NCBI RefSeq assembly: GCF_900110455.1 | Contig: NZ_FOIS01000003.1 | Span: 513,491 to 577,490 of the forward strand | Direction of reading: 5' to 3' | Origin: Natrinema salifodinae | GTDB lineage: Archaea > Halobacteriota > Halobacteria > Halobacteriales > Natrialbaceae | Length of the DNA: 64,000 nucleotides | In this document: positions 8,591-17,214 of the stretch, one piece after another | Numbering within the stretch: position 1 is the first letter of the stretch | Layout of the letters: the number at the start of each line of letters is the position of its first letter | Notes under the pieces: generated by a model | What the model was told of the DNA's origin: nothing | Seen by the model: only the letters and a program-made list of their open reading frames with translations | Databases searched by the model: none | Translations under genes and position numbers: made by a program

Positions 8591-8923
8591 TTACCGCTCC
8601 GGAGCGCCGTACTCGACGTGGACCGTGGGGACGCTCGCGGAGTTAGCCGCGTCGTTGCCGTTCCAGTCGACGAGTCGGACGTTGGCCATCTGGCCGGAGA
8701 AGCGGAAGCGCTGGACGCCGACGTCGATCGCGCCCTCGGCGACGCTGCCCGAGACGACGGTTCCCTCGGCTACGGGATCGTCCGCCAGCATCTCGATGTC
8801 GCCGTCGACGGCGATTTCGAAGTTCGAGGGGACGCCTCGTCCGACGATCGTAACAAGATTCGGTAACGTCGTGTCGTTTGCAGCCGCGTCAGTTTGGTTT
8901 CGTACCGGCGTATCGCGTGCCAT
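8591..8923 (-). CDS. Conserved-looking haloarchaeal hypothetical protein
   Basis: 110 residues; I do not recognise the family. After a short polar N-terminus (MARDTPVRNQTDAAAND) comes a beta-rich stretch, LVTIVGRGVPSNFEIAVDGDIEML, then VSGSVAEGAIDVGVQRFRFSGQMANVRLVDWNG and a final VHVEYGAPER. The alternating hydrophobic pattern suggests a small beta-barrel or sandwich. No signal peptide or metal motif is seen. I used the ATG at 8923 because the longer reading frame upstream has non-biased codons. It is convergent with hemA. Confidence 0.6.
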   Translation of the reverse strand: MARDTPVRNQTDAAANDTTLPNLVTIVGRGVPSNFEIAVDGDIEMLADDPVAEGTVVSGSVAEGAIDVGVQRFRFSGQMANVRLVDWNGNDAANSASVPTVHVEYGAPER

Positions 8924-9066
8924 GCTCCGATAACCCGGGCATTCCGGTATAAGCTTTCCTGTCGAGATAATGGTAAGAAAGCGTGAATACGGCCCCGTCG
9001 GCACGACCGGCCACCGGTAACTGCGCAGCCAACGTTTACGGTTACCGGTGTGGTCGGAGTCATGAG

Positions 9067-9330
9067 ATGCTCGAACTCTACCAGGCGGAACAGTGTCCGC
9101 ACAGCACCGAGGTCCGCGAGAAACTCACGGAGTTGGGCGTCTCGTACGTAATTCACAACCCCCGGCTCCCGGGCGACGAGGGGGGCGACGTGTTGAACGA
9201 GTGGGCTCACCAGGCGATGACGGACCTCGGTGGCGAGGATTCGATTCCGTTCCTCGTGGACACGGACCGAGGAGAACAACGGTACGAGAGCGACGAGATC
9301 GTCAACTACCTCGAAGAACACTACGGCTGA
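9067..9330 (+). CDS. Glutaredoxin / GST N-terminal domain protein
   Basis: 87-residue thioredoxin-fold protein. It opens MLELYQAEQCPHSTEVREKLTELGVSY; the CPHS motif at residues 10-13 corresponds to a monothiol glutaredoxin active site (CxxS). The later DSIPFLVD segment carries the cis-proline, and ESDEIVNYLEEHYG matches the final helix. It probably handles thiol redox chemistry or serves as a GST-like N-terminal domain; haloarchaea use gamma-glutamylcysteine rather than glutathione. I chose the ATG at 9067 because it begins directly at the fold. Confidence 0.85.
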   Translation: MLELYQAEQCPHSTEVREKLTELGVSYVIHNPRLPGDEGGDVLNEWAHQAMTDLGGEDSIPFLVDTDRGEQRYESDEIVNYLEEHYG

Positions 9331-9342
9331 GCGCGAGCGGTC

Positions 9343-9540
9343 TCAGTCGCTCGAGGGGACCAGATCGCGGACGAACACGTCGCCGGCGACGTCGGGCGTC
9401 ATCGGCGGGAGTTCCGACTCGCTGGAGTCGATCGCGTGACCCGTTTCGACGTGGTGTTCGATGGCCGCTCGGGAGCGGGTCCGCTGGGAGGATTCGTCGG
9501 CGGCGCTGACGTACCAGTCGCAGTCGAGACAGTGCTTCAT
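9343..9540 (-). CDS. Small Cys-pair (zinc-finger-like) protein
   Basis: 65 residues starting MKHCLDCDWYVSAAD. The N-terminal CLDC pair, followed about 20-30 residues later by AIEHHVETGH, gives a C-x2-C...H-H/H pattern typical of a small zinc finger. The rest (MTPDVAGDVFVRDLVPSSD) is acidic. Its ATG overlaps the stop of the upstream gene by four bases (ATGA), so the two are translationally coupled. No function is known to me. Confidence 0.65.
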   Translation of the reverse strand: MKHCLDCDWYVSAADESSQRTRSRAAIEHHVETGHAIDSSESELPPMTPDVAGDVFVRDLVPSSD

Positions 9541-9863
9541 CGTGACTCCGTCTCCGGCTGAACTCCTGAATTCCTTTTGGTCTCCGGTCCGGGATCGGAT
9601 TCGGATTCCGAGACGAGTGTCACCCGGCCGTCGCTCTCGACGCGCACCCAGTGGCCGCGGTAGGCGAACGTGACGGTGCCGCCTGGCCGATGGCCGGCTT
9701 GCGTCGGTTCGAAGAGGGCGTCCAGCGCGGACGGATCGATGACGTCGTGGAGTGGCGGCGAGACGTCGAGCGGGTCGATACCGTCCGCGGCCGCGACCGT
9801 CTCGACGACGCGGATCGAAACCCGATCGTGGGACGAAGACCGGTTGGATGGCTGGGTATCCAT
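9537..9863 (-). CDS. HalOD1-type haloarchaeal output-domain protein
   Basis: 108 residues. The core reads VSIRVVETVAAADGIDPLDVSPPLHDVIDPSALDALF, then GTVTFAYRGHWVRVESDGRVTL, which is the pattern of the haloarchaeal HalOD1 output domain. Both ends are polar and probably disordered. Such domains are found alone or fused to signal-transduction proteins, and their action is not established. The start at 9863 precedes the domain by about 15 residues. It shares a message with the small Cys-pair protein (4-base overlap). Confidence 0.75.
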   Translation of the reverse strand: MDTQPSNRSSSHDRVSIRVVETVAAADGIDPLDVSPPLHDVIDPSALDALFEPTQAGHRPGGTVTFAYRGHWVRVESDGRVTLVSESESDPGPETKRNSGVQPETESR

Positions 9864-10017
9864 TATCCGTGGAAGGGCACCGCGATGTATAAGTATCGTG
9901 GTAAGTCTCGTTGCGGCTCGCCAGCAGCAAAGATGTGTTCTGTGCCCTGAACATGAAAGAAAGTCGAACAGCGATCCGCGTCCGAAAACGAACACTGTGA
10001 AAAGATAGTAGGCAAAG

Positions 10018-10494
10018 CTACTCCGATTCGTCGACCGCTTCGGCGCCGAAGTGGTCGAACGGCTGGCTGTACTCCGACCTGAGCATCTCCGACCGTTCAA
10101 TCTCGAGCCCGAGGGCGTCTAATTCTTCCGTGACCGCTTCGACGTCTGCGGCGTCCATGCCGACGACTTCGACGTGGAGGTTCTGGGTGCCGGTCAGCAG
10201 TTCGCGGGTGTTGACGACGTTCTCGACCTCGATCACGCGCTCGCAGAGGCTCTTTCGCTCGGAGATCGGCGCCGTACAGACGAACAGGAGGTGGTGGGGT
10301 GCACCCGCCGCCTCGTAGTTGATCACCGGATCGAACTTCTCGAGGACGCCCCCCTCTCTGAGCCGCTGAAGGCGGTTGCTGACGGTGCTCGAGGAGACAT
10401 CGATCCGTTCGGCGATCTCGTCGTGCGTAAAGTCCGCTCGACTCTCCGCCTGTAAGAGGTACAGAATCGCGTGATCCGTACTATCGATATCCAC
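10018..10494 (-). CDS. Lrp/AsnC-family transcriptional regulator
   Basis: 158 residues from a GTG start. The N-terminal HTH (about 1-60) reads DSTDHAILYLLQAESRADFTHDEIAERIDVSSSTVSNRLQRLREGGVLEKFDP, the standard Lrp layout. The C-terminal RAM-like domain (about 65-140) includes HHLLFVCTAPISERKSLCERVIEVENVVNTRELLTGTQNLHVEVVG. The end is acidic. It is likely a ligand-sensing DNA-binding protein. No linked metabolic gene reveals the effector; the HAD phosphatase gene upstream is separated by about 100 bases. Confidence 0.88.
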   Translation of the reverse strand: MDIDSTDHAILYLLQAESRADFTHDEIAERIDVSSSTVSNRLQRLREGGVLEKFDPVINYEAAGAPHHLLFVCTAPISERKSLCERVIEVENVVNTRELLTGTQNLHVEVVGMDAADVEAVTEELDALGLEIERSEMLRSEYSQPFDHFGAEAVDESE

Positions 10495-10598
10495 GATCTA
10501 TCTTCTCGGTCCACGAAAAAGGTCGCTTCCCTTGAATTGCCGGCCGTTCACGGATCGATCGAAACCGCATTCCGACCGCCGCTGTCGCCGGGTGGACG

Positions 10599-11234
10599 TC
10601 AGTAGAGTTCGTCGAACGACCGGACGCGGTAATCGCCGAGGACGCATCGGCCCCGCTGCTCGTGACCGACGCGTTCGACGTGGACTGCGTCGAGCCCGGC
10701 GTTCCAGGCCGCACCGACGTCGCAGGCACCGTCGCCCGCGAGCACGCCTCGATGGCCGTTGTGTCCGACGCCGAGTTCGTTCATGACGGACTGGACGGGT
10801 TCGGGGTCCGGCTTCCAGCCCGTCTCCTCGGTACAGCACAGTCGCGCGTCGAACCAGTCGCGGATCCCGACGTGATCCAGAACGGGCTCGGCGAGGAACT
10901 CCTGGCAGTGGGTGACCAGGCCGACCGGGACATCGAGATCTGCGACGAATTCCGCGTCCTCGTGGAGGAAGGTCTGTTCGGCCCGCACCGTTGGATCCTC
11001 CTCCTCGTGGAAGGCCGCCCAGAACTCTCGGGGATCGACACCCCACTCCTCCAGTTGGCGATCCCGGGAGCCGGTCAGGCCGTTCCAGATGATCTCGGCT
11101 TCCCGGTCGGTGAACTCGCGGCCGAGCCGGTTGCCGACGTGGTCGAAGATCTCCCGCGTGTAGGACCACTCGACGTCGACGAGGGTGCCGTCGAGGTCGA
11201 GCAACCAGAAATCGTAGTCGCGCTCGAGGACCAT
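10599..11234 (-). CDS. HAD-superfamily phosphatase
   Basis: 211-residue haloacid dehalogenase-type hydrolase. Motif I is DLDGTLVD at about 13-20, where the first Asp is the nucleophile. Motif II is in VGLVTHCQEFL, and the conserved lysine with motif IV is in GWKPDPEPVQSVMNELG...GVLAGDGACDVGAAWNAGLDAVHV. An alpha-helical cap lies between motifs I and II. This is the phosphoglycolate-phosphatase-like branch (subfamily IA), but the substrate is unknown. Confidence 0.88.
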   Translation of the reverse strand: MVLERDYDFWLLDLDGTLVDVEWSYTREIFDHVGNRLGREFTDREAEIIWNGLTGSRDRQLEEWGVDPREFWAAFHEEEDPTVRAEQTFLHEDAEFVADLDVPVGLVTHCQEFLAEPVLDHVGIRDWFDARLCCTEETGWKPDPEPVQSVMNELGVGHNGHRGVLAGDGACDVGAAWNAGLDAVHVERVGHEQRGRCVLGDYRVRSFDELY

Positions 11235-11407
11235 TCGGACGCACGACTACGGGGTTCGCGAGTAAATGCTTATCGCCGCGAGCGATGCGCGGGCGCGATG
11301 CTACGAACCGCGTCTCCAAAATTCCGTCGTGACGGGCGAGCGGCTCACGCAAAATTCACCACCGTTCTCGTAAGATCATAGTGTGATGGTGTCCCGTACC
11401 ATCCCGA

Positions 11408-11415
11408 ATATATAA
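11408..11415 (+). promoter_or_regulatory. TATA box of the gene at 11441
   Basis: ATATATAA, about 30 bases upstream of the ATG at 11441. It lies only about 9 bases before the other in-frame ATG (11420), which argues for the downstream start. Confidence 0.6.
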
Positions 11416-11440
11416 CTGGATGGTAGTTCCCGGTAATACC

Positions 11441-11914
11441 ATGGCCGAGAGGGACGGCGACTCCGAGAGGGGCGAACGCGACACGGGTATCGAGGGTGGA
11501 CCGGCTTTCCCGACGGTGACCGATGGCGGGGTTCCCGCTCTTGACGAGTTCGTACGGGTGCTAAGCGAGCGGCGCCGGCGGTGTCTCCTGTACTGTCTAT
11601 GGGAGGACGACGTCCGCGACGTCGACGACCTCGCGGGGCGCGTTGCCACCCGATTGGATCGGCTGTCGCCGGACGAAGCAGCCGAGAGTCGCCGCGAGGC
11701 CGTCGAGATCTCGCTCGTCCACGTCGATCTCCCAATGTTGGAAGACGTCGGCATCATCTCGTACGACCGGCGGACTCGCACCCTCAGTCTCGACCACCCT
11801 CCGATGCCGATCGAGACGTTGGTCGACGCGTGCGAGACGCTCGACGAGTGCGCTCACGTCGACGAGCGACGCGAAAGCGGCGAGTCGACTGACGCGTCGT
11901 CTCGGGATCGGTGA
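11441..11914 (+). CDS. DUF7344-type haloarchaeal winged-helix protein
   Basis: 157 residues. After an acidic leader comes the domain: VPALDEFVRVLSERRRRCLLYCLW, then VDDLAGRVATRLD, and the wing VHVDLPMLEDVGIISYDRRTRTLSLDHP. This is the DUF7344-type regulator architecture also seen at 1171-1554. The ATG at 11441 fits the TATA spacing better than the one at 11420. It is preceded by an AT-rich stretch and is probably autonomous. The target is unknown. Confidence 0.75.
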   Translation: MAERDGDSERGERDTGIEGGPAFPTVTDGGVPALDEFVRVLSERRRRCLLYCLWEDDVRDVDDLAGRVATRLDRLSPDEAAESRREAVEISLVHVDLPMLEDVGIISYDRRTRTLSLDHPPMPIETLVDACETLDECAHVDERRESGESTDASSRDR

Positions 11915-11959
11915 CGGCGTGGACCGTCGCGGACGGAAACGCACCGATCGCTGCCGCGA

Positions 11960-12949
11960 TCACTCCGCCGTCGGATGCACCCGGTCGGCGTACTCCGCGA
12001 CGAGCGGGTCGTCTGTGGGGCGGAACTCGTCGGTCCACACCGCGTCCGGATCGATCTCGCCGTCGAGCAGCGCCGTCTCGGAGAGGGTCTCCCCGAGTCG
12101 CCGCCACCGGTCCGGATCCTGCGCGCCCCAGCCGTGCTCCCGGACGAACGGCGTGAACTGTAACTGGTGGGCGGCGGTTTCGAACTTCAACTGTTCGATC
12201 CCGCGGTTACGTTCGAGCGTGGCGTTGCGATCGACGAGCGCGTCGACCGCCCGGTCCGGATCGCGGGTCGCGGCGGCCCACCCGCGGGCGGTCGCCCGGA
12301 GGAACGATCGGAGCGTCTCCGGGCGCTCGCGCGCGAACTCGGGGCCGGTGACGAGCGTCATCCCGTAGATGTCCAGATACTCGCCGATCGGGAGTTCGTC
12401 GGGCGTCCGGTCGCGCTCCCGGCCGATCTCGATCCCGTTGGTGACGACGCCGACCGCCGCGTCGACGGTGCCGTCGATCACCTTGTGCTGGACGCGGTGG
12501 TGCGTGTGCGGGTCGACGTCCAGCAGTTCGACCTCGTCGCGGATCCCGACGTTCTCGAGCAGTTGCGCGGTGAGAATCCGCGTCTTCGTCGCGGAGGGCG
12601 CCACGGTCCGGCCCGCGAGCTGTTCGGGGTCGGTGAGCCGTTCGCCGAAGACGTCCCGCAGCGTGTAGACCGCCGCCGGCGTCTTCTGAGTCACTGCGGC
12701 GACCGCGAGCGGGTCGAACCCCTCGCTCTGTTTCGCGAGTACGGCGCTTGCGCCGGCCAGGCCGACGTCGGCGTCGCCGCGGGCCGCGCGTTCGGCCGCG
12801 TACGGCGAGCCGTGGCCCTCGACGAACTCGACTTCGATGCCCTCCTCCCGGTAGAAGCCCGCCTCGCGGGCGAGGAAGTACGGCGACTGGAAGCCGTTGG
12901 GCTCCCAGTTGAGTTGGAAAGTGACGGTTTCGGTCTCCGGCTCCGTCAT
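11960..12949 (-). CDS. NMT1/THI5-like binding-protein-fold protein, no signal peptide
   Basis: 329 residues of the NMT1/THI5-like periplasmic-binding fold. It begins FQLNWEPNGFQSPYFLAREAGFYREEGIEVEFVEG, the classic family opening, then DADVGLAGASAVLAKQSEGFDPLAVAAV, and a second lobe with LDVDPHTHHRVQHKVIDGTVDAAVG. There is no hydrophobic leader, no twin-Arg motif and no lipobox, so it is probably cytoplasmic. No ABC permease or ATPase adjoins it. It is the third gene of an operon of three related proteins; its ATG overlaps the previous stop by four bases. It may be a Thi5-like enzyme or a sensor rather than a transport protein. Confidence 0.8.
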   Translation of the reverse strand: MTEPETETVTFQLNWEPNGFQSPYFLAREAGFYREEGIEVEFVEGHGSPYAAERAARGDADVGLAGASAVLAKQSEGFDPLAVAAVTQKTPAAVYTLRDVFGERLTDPEQLAGRTVAPSATKTRILTAQLLENVGIRDEVELLDVDPHTHHRVQHKVIDGTVDAAVGVVTNGIEIGRERDRTPDELPIGEYLDIYGMTLVTGPEFARERPETLRSFLRATARGWAAATRDPDRAVDALVDRNATLERNRGIEQLKFETAAHQLQFTPFVREHGWGAQDPDRWRRLGETLSETALLDGEIDPDAVWTDEFRPTDDPLVAEYADRVHPTAE

Positions 12950-13956
12950 GCCTCCACCTCCAGGTCGGGACGGAAGAGACCGTCCGGGAGTTCCGCGACG
13001 CCGAGCGCGTCCGCGCCGGCGACGGCTTTCAGCCGATCGAACAGCCGTTCCATTCCCTCGACGGTGGCCTCGTCCCAGTCGGGGACGACCATCGCGCGCC
13101 ACCGATCGCGCACAGCGCGGACGACCGCGGGGTCGTCCTCGTACATGAGCTGCTCGCCGATCTCCTCCCAGAGTTCGTCGTCGCGCTGCAGCCGCTCGAC
13201 GGCGTCTCGGTACGCGCCCCGGAACCCGCGGACTGCGTCGGGGTGGTCCGCCAGGTACGCCTCGCTCGTCAGGAACGTCGAGACGGGGACCGGCCGCTCG
13301 TCGTCGGCGTCGGCCAGGCGGTCGACCAGGCGCGACATCGGGAGCGCTTCGCGGTAGGGGCCGGTCTCGACGATCTCCGGAATGATCTGCCAGAACTGGA
13401 GAACAGCGTCGACCTCGCCGTCCCGGAGCATGCGGGTGAGTTCGACCTTCGAGCCGGATTCGACCGGCGTAGCCGTCTCGTCGGGATCGAAGCCGTGGGC
13501 ATCCCGGCAGGCCGCCCGGACGAGGATCCAGTTCTTGTCGCGGCGCCGGACGACGCCGATCCGGTGGCCCGAGAGGTCGTCGAGCCCCTCGATCGGCGAG
13601 TCTTCGGGGACGACCAGGCCGCCGACGGTCTGGCCGTAGGGGTGAAAGGCGACGATGGGCGCGCCCGCGGCGCGCTCGCGGGCCGTCGAGATGTAGTCGA
13701 TGTCGATCAGGTCGGCGTCGCCCTCCTGCAGTTTCGCCTCGACGGTTTCGCGGCCCTCGTCTAGCTCGTCGGAGACCAACTGCAGGTCGAGGTGGAAGTC
13801 GTGATCGTGATCGTAGCCGAACCGCTTGATCGTGTAGAGCATGTACCGCGGGCTGCCGTTGTGCTCGAACCGGGCGCGCATCACCGGTCGGTCGCCTGGC
13901 TCGCCCTGGAACTCATCGATCGCGGCCTGTTGGGAGCTGATGTCGATATTTGTCAT
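12946..13956 (-). CDS. Second signal-less binding-protein-fold protein
   Basis: 336 residues from the ATG at 13956; an in-frame GTG at 13989, overlapping the previous stop, is the alternative. The layout is that of a type-II periplasmic-binding fold: VMRARFEHNGSPRYMLYTIKRFGY, LQEGDADLIDIDYISTARERAAGAPIVAFHPYGQTVGGLVVPED, GLDDLSGHRIGVVRR, and LRDGEVDAVLQFWQIIPEIVETGPYREALPM. It has no export signal or lipobox. It is diverged from its two neighbours but clearly the same fold. It is the middle gene of a tightly overlapping trio, so the three proteins are probably made together and may act together. Confidence 0.75.
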   Translation of the reverse strand: MTNIDISSQQAAIDEFQGEPGDRPVMRARFEHNGSPRYMLYTIKRFGYDHDHDFHLDLQLVSDELDEGRETVEAKLQEGDADLIDIDYISTARERAAGAPIVAFHPYGQTVGGLVVPEDSPIEGLDDLSGHRIGVVRRRDKNWILVRAACRDAHGFDPDETATPVESGSKVELTRMLRDGEVDAVLQFWQIIPEIVETGPYREALPMSRLVDRLADADDERPVPVSTFLTSEAYLADHPDAVRGFRGAYRDAVERLQRDDELWEEIGEQLMYEDDPAVVRAVRDRWRAMVVPDWDEATVEGMERLFDRLKAVAGADALGVAELPDGLFRPDLEVEA

Positions 13957-13985
13957 GGGTGGTGAGTGAATCGTCTCGCGGGCTG

Positions 13986-14879
13986 TCACAGCGGCGCGAC
14001 GATGTCGTCGATCGCCGCGTCCTCGTCGATCAGGCCGCGGGCCTGCATCCAGGCCAGGTGCTCGTCGAGTTCGTCGCGGTCGACGGGGTCGGGCACCTCG
14101 TAGCGCGGCACGGTGATCTCCTCGCGGACGGCCTCGACGTCGACGTCGTCGAACAGCTCTGGCGCGACCGCCGCGTCGGCCTCGAGCATCTCGAGGTACG
14201 TGTCGCGGAAGGCGTCGGGGTCGGCGTTGATGTCGTCGACCGCGCGGCCGTAGGCCCGCAGGAACGCCTCGAGCAGGTCGCGGTCGACGTCGTCGTTCCC
14301 GACGATCCCCATGTGGTTGTCGTACTCGAGGAGCCGCCGGAAGCCGAGGTGGTCGGCGAGGGTGCTGTGGGGGTCGATGAGCGTCACGGCGTCGACGCGA
14401 CCCTCGTGGAGGGCCCGCAACCGATCGGTCGGCATTCCGCAGCCGACCAGGTCGACCCGATCGGCGGGGACGTGCTCCTCGATGGCCTTCCGGGCGGTGT
14501 ACTCCTGGCCGGTCCGTAAGTTGACGCCGACCGGGACGTCCGCGAGATCGGCCGGCGTCTCGATGTCGGAGTCAGGTCGTGTGAATACCGTGTACGGGAG
14601 GTTCGCGAAGGTCCCGTTCGCGACGATGCGGCCGTCACCCATATCCCACGTCCGACGGATGCTCTCCCACTTGCAGATGGGGTAGAGGTCCACGTCGTAG
14701 TCCTCGGTCAGCGTCTCCTCGGCGGGGATGTACTTGACCTCGACGTCGCGGCGGTCGCGCTCGACCAAGTCGACCGTAAGCCCCTCCTCGCGGAAGTAGC
14801 CTCGTTCGGCCGCCACCTTCTGGGGCAGCATGAACGAGAACGGGAGGTGGAACAACCGTATCGGTTGCTGTGCTAACAT
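13986..14879 (-). CDS. First signal-less binding-protein-fold protein of the trio
   Basis: 297 residues from the ATG at 14879. The opening LFHLPFSFMLPQKVAAERGYFREEGLTVDLVERD matches the binding-protein fold. A sensor-like YDVDLYPICKWESIRRTWDMGDG segment follows, then ANGTFANLPYTVFTRPDSDIETPADLADVPVGVNLRTGQEYTA, and the second lobe GRVDAVTLIDPHSTLADHLGF. No signal peptide, twin-Arg motif or lipobox is present. It is the promoter-proximal gene of the trio and diverges from the cupin gene at 14964. The longer reading frame to 14927 crosses the shared promoter and is rejected as a start. Confidence 0.78.
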   Translation of the reverse strand: MLAQQPIRLFHLPFSFMLPQKVAAERGYFREEGLTVDLVERDRRDVEVKYIPAEETLTEDYDVDLYPICKWESIRRTWDMGDGRIVANGTFANLPYTVFTRPDSDIETPADLADVPVGVNLRTGQEYTARKAIEEHVPADRVDLVGCGMPTDRLRALHEGRVDAVTLIDPHSTLADHLGFRRLLEYDNHMGIVGNDDVDRDLLEAFLRAYGRAVDDINADPDAFRDTYLEMLEADAAVAPELFDDVDVEAVREEITVPRYEVPDPVDRDELDEHLAWMQARGLIDEDAAIDDIVAPL

Positions 14880-14926
14880 ACACCACCACCCACCACGAAA
14901 GGGGGTAAAAGGTTTTCCAGGATACA

Positions 14927-14934
14927 TTTATAAG
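14927..14934 (+). promoter_or_regulatory. TATA box of the cupin gene
   Basis: TTTATAAG, about 33 bases before the cupin ATG, in the 84-base region between it and the divergent binding-protein operon. This region must hold both promoters. Confidence 0.5.
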
Positions 14935-14963
14935 CGAAGGTGTGGCAGCTGTTGGCTGTCACC

Positions 14964-15332
14964 ATGGAGAAGCTATCGACGACCCGCGCGGCGTTCGAGG
15001 AAGTCGCCGACGGCGTGCATCTGGCGAACCTGGCCACCGGCGAGCGGGCTGGAATGGTCTACTGGCGGATCGAATCCGGCGCGACCCTGCCGTCGCACAC
15101 TCACGCGAACGAACAGATCGGATACGTTATCGACGGTGAACTTACCGCGATCGTCGAGGGCGAGGAACACGAACTCGCGCCTGGCGACGCGTACATGTTT
15201 CGCAGCGGCGAGCGCCACGGCGCGGAGAACAGGAGCGACGCGGACGCGCTCGGCATCGGCGTGCTCGCGCCGCCGCGAGAGGAGCCCGATTGGCGTCAAA
15301 CGCCCGCTCGCTCGCGGGCCGGCGACGACTAA
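14964..15332 (+). CDS. Single-domain cupin protein
   Basis: 122 residues. The core is the double-stranded beta-helix of the cupin family: the metal-site motif is GATLPSHTHANEQIGYVIDGEL, with two His and a Glu/Gln, and the second motif is LAPGDAYMFRSGERHGAENRSD, with the final His. It probably binds a metal and a small carboxylate or sugar-like ligand. The function is unknown. It diverges from the signal-less binding-protein trio and converges on the aldehyde ferredoxin oxidoreductase gene. The ATG at 14964 directly precedes the domain. Confidence 0.88.
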   Translation: MEKLSTTRAAFEEVADGVHLANLATGERAGMVYWRIESGATLPSHTHANEQIGYVIDGELTAIVEGEEHELAPGDAYMFRSGERHGAENRSDADALGIGVLAPPREEPDWRQTPARSRAGDD

Positions 15333-15400
15333 GGCTCACCGTCGCCGCGCCGACGCGCGACGAACCCGAACGGCGGGGTTCCGTCCCAGCGTCAGCGCGG

Positions 15401-17080
15401 TCACGCCTCGATTTCGAGCTCGTCGAGCGTGGCCGCCGGCACGGTGCCGTCCCGGTTCCACCCCCGACGACGGTAGTACTCGTCCAGCGCGTCCGCGAGC
15501 CCCTCGATCTCGTAGGGCAGATCGTCGTCGTCCGCGCGGTCGAACCCGCGCCTGGCGTTGAAGTCGCGCTCGAGGGTGACGATCCGCTCGCCCAGCCGTT
15601 GGAGCGCCTCGTCCGTCGTCTCGAGTAGCTCGGGGAGCCGGTCGTCTGCGGCCGTCGTCCGCGAGAACTTACAGAGGATCGCGCTGTCGAGGGCCGCCTT
15701 CGTATTCTCGGTCCGGACCAGGCGATCGATCTTGCCGTCGACGCCGTCCGGCGGCAGGGCCTTTTCCTGGTCGACCATCGGGTACTCGTAGACGTAGAGG
15801 CTCCCGTAGAGGTGGTCGGCGCCGCGGTTGGACGTCGCGTAGGCGAGCGCCTGGCCGTTGAGCCGCCGGCCGTCGTGGGCCGGGAACGCGACGTCCTTCA
15901 TCGACCAGTCGGGGACGCCGAGGTCGTCGTGACAGCGGGCGACGCCCTCCGCGAGCAGGTCGCCGACGCCCTCGCGGTGGGCGATCTTCTCGATCAGATC
16001 GCGGACCAGGGCCGCGTCGCCGAAGGCGTCCTCGCTGGCGAGGTAGGCGGCGACGGCCGCGCCGCAGGAGATCGTGTCGAGTCCGAGCGCGTCGCAGCGG
16101 TCGTTCGCGCTCATCACGTCGACGATGTCGTCGACGCCGACGTTCGAGCCGAAGGCCATCACGGTCTCGAACTCCGGTCCCTCGGTCTCGAGACCGGACG
16201 CCTCGTCCCGCGTCGGCAGTTTACAGGCGAACGCGCAGCTCGAGCAGGTCCCTTTCTTGTACTTCTTCTCGGCTACGCGCTCGCCGGCGATGCCGTCGAC
16301 CCCTTCGAACGACCGCTCGCCGTAGTACCTTGTCGGCAAGGCCTCGATCTCGTCGGCGAACGCGGTCAGCGCCGCGGTCCCCTGCTCTTTCATCACGTGA
16401 TCGGCCTCAGCGGCCGCCGCGCGGATCTCGTCGCCGATATCCGGACCGTCGACCTCCGGGGCGGCGTCGCCCGCGAAGGTGAGCAGCTTGACGTTCTTTG
16501 CGCCCAGCACCGCGCCCAGGCCGCCGCGACCGAAGACCCGACTCCCCGAGGTGACGATCGCGGCGAACCGCACCTCGTTCTCGCCTGCGGGGCCGATGCA
16601 AGCGACGTGGGACGCGTCCAGCCCGTGTTCGTCCTCGACGTGCGCCGTCACGTCGGGGACGGTCGCTCCGGCGAGTTCCGGGACCGCCTCGAATTCGACG
16701 CCGTCGTCGGTGACGTGGACGGCGAGGAGGCGGTCGCTCGCGCCCGTAACCTCGATCGCGCCGTAGCCGGTGTTCAGGAACGGCCGCGAGAGGAAGCCGC
16801 CAGCGTTCGACGAGACGAGGCCGTCCGATAGCGGCGAGACGCCCGTGCAGTTCAGACGGCCGGTGTAGCTCGTCCGCGACGCCTGAAGCGGGCCGGCGCT
16901 AAACACGACGGCGTTGTCCGACCCCAGCGGGTCGACGTCGAACGGCACTCGGTCGTAGACGAGTTTCGTTCCGACGCCCCGACCGCCGAGGTACCGCGAG
17001 CGAACCCCCTCGATGGGTTCCGTCTCGGCCGTCCGCGCGCCGACGTCGATCGAGAGCAGCGGGCCTGGTCCGGTCAGCAT
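15401..17080 (-). CDS. Tungsten-dependent aldehyde ferredoxin oxidoreductase
   Basis: 559-residue AOR-family enzyme that oxidises an aldehyde to the acid with ferredoxin as acceptor, using a tungsten or molybdenum bis-pyranopterin. Family blocks: RYLGGRGVGTKLVYDRVP near the N-terminus, then FSAGPLQASRTSYTGRLN, GYGAIEVTGASD, FGRGGLGAVLGAKNVK, and GTCSSCAFACKLPTRD, where CxxCxxxC gives three ligands of the 4Fe-4S cluster. GLDTISCGAAVA and the fourth Cys in AILCKFS follow. The length is normal (about 600), slightly short at the C-terminus. It could also be a homolog with another aldehyde preference. Its promoter faces the VOC gene. Confidence 0.92.
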   Translation of the reverse strand: MLTGPGPLLSIDVGARTAETEPIEGVRSRYLGGRGVGTKLVYDRVPFDVDPLGSDNAVVFSAGPLQASRTSYTGRLNCTGVSPLSDGLVSSNAGGFLSRPFLNTGYGAIEVTGASDRLLAVHVTDDGVEFEAVPELAGATVPDVTAHVEDEHGLDASHVACIGPAGENEVRFAAIVTSGSRVFGRGGLGAVLGAKNVKLLTFAGDAAPEVDGPDIGDEIRAAAAEADHVMKEQGTAALTAFADEIEALPTRYYGERSFEGVDGIAGERVAEKKYKKGTCSSCAFACKLPTRDEASGLETEGPEFETVMAFGSNVGVDDIVDVMSANDRCDALGLDTISCGAAVAAYLASEDAFGDAALVRDLIEKIAHREGVGDLLAEGVARCHDDLGVPDWSMKDVAFPAHDGRRLNGQALAYATSNRGADHLYGSLYVYEYPMVDQEKALPPDGVDGKIDRLVRTENTKAALDSAILCKFSRTTAADDRLPELLETTDEALQRLGERIVTLERDFNARRGFDRADDDDLPYEIEGLADALDEYYRRRGWNRDGTVPAATLDELEIEA

Positions 17081-17214
17081 GCGGTCGGGGGACGACGGCC
17101 ACCGACATAAATGTGGGACACCATCGCACGGATTTCGGCCCGTCGACGGATCGGCGGTCGTCCCACATCGCCGCGACGGGTACTCTCTTAGGAGCGTTCG
17201 TGATACTGAACCGC

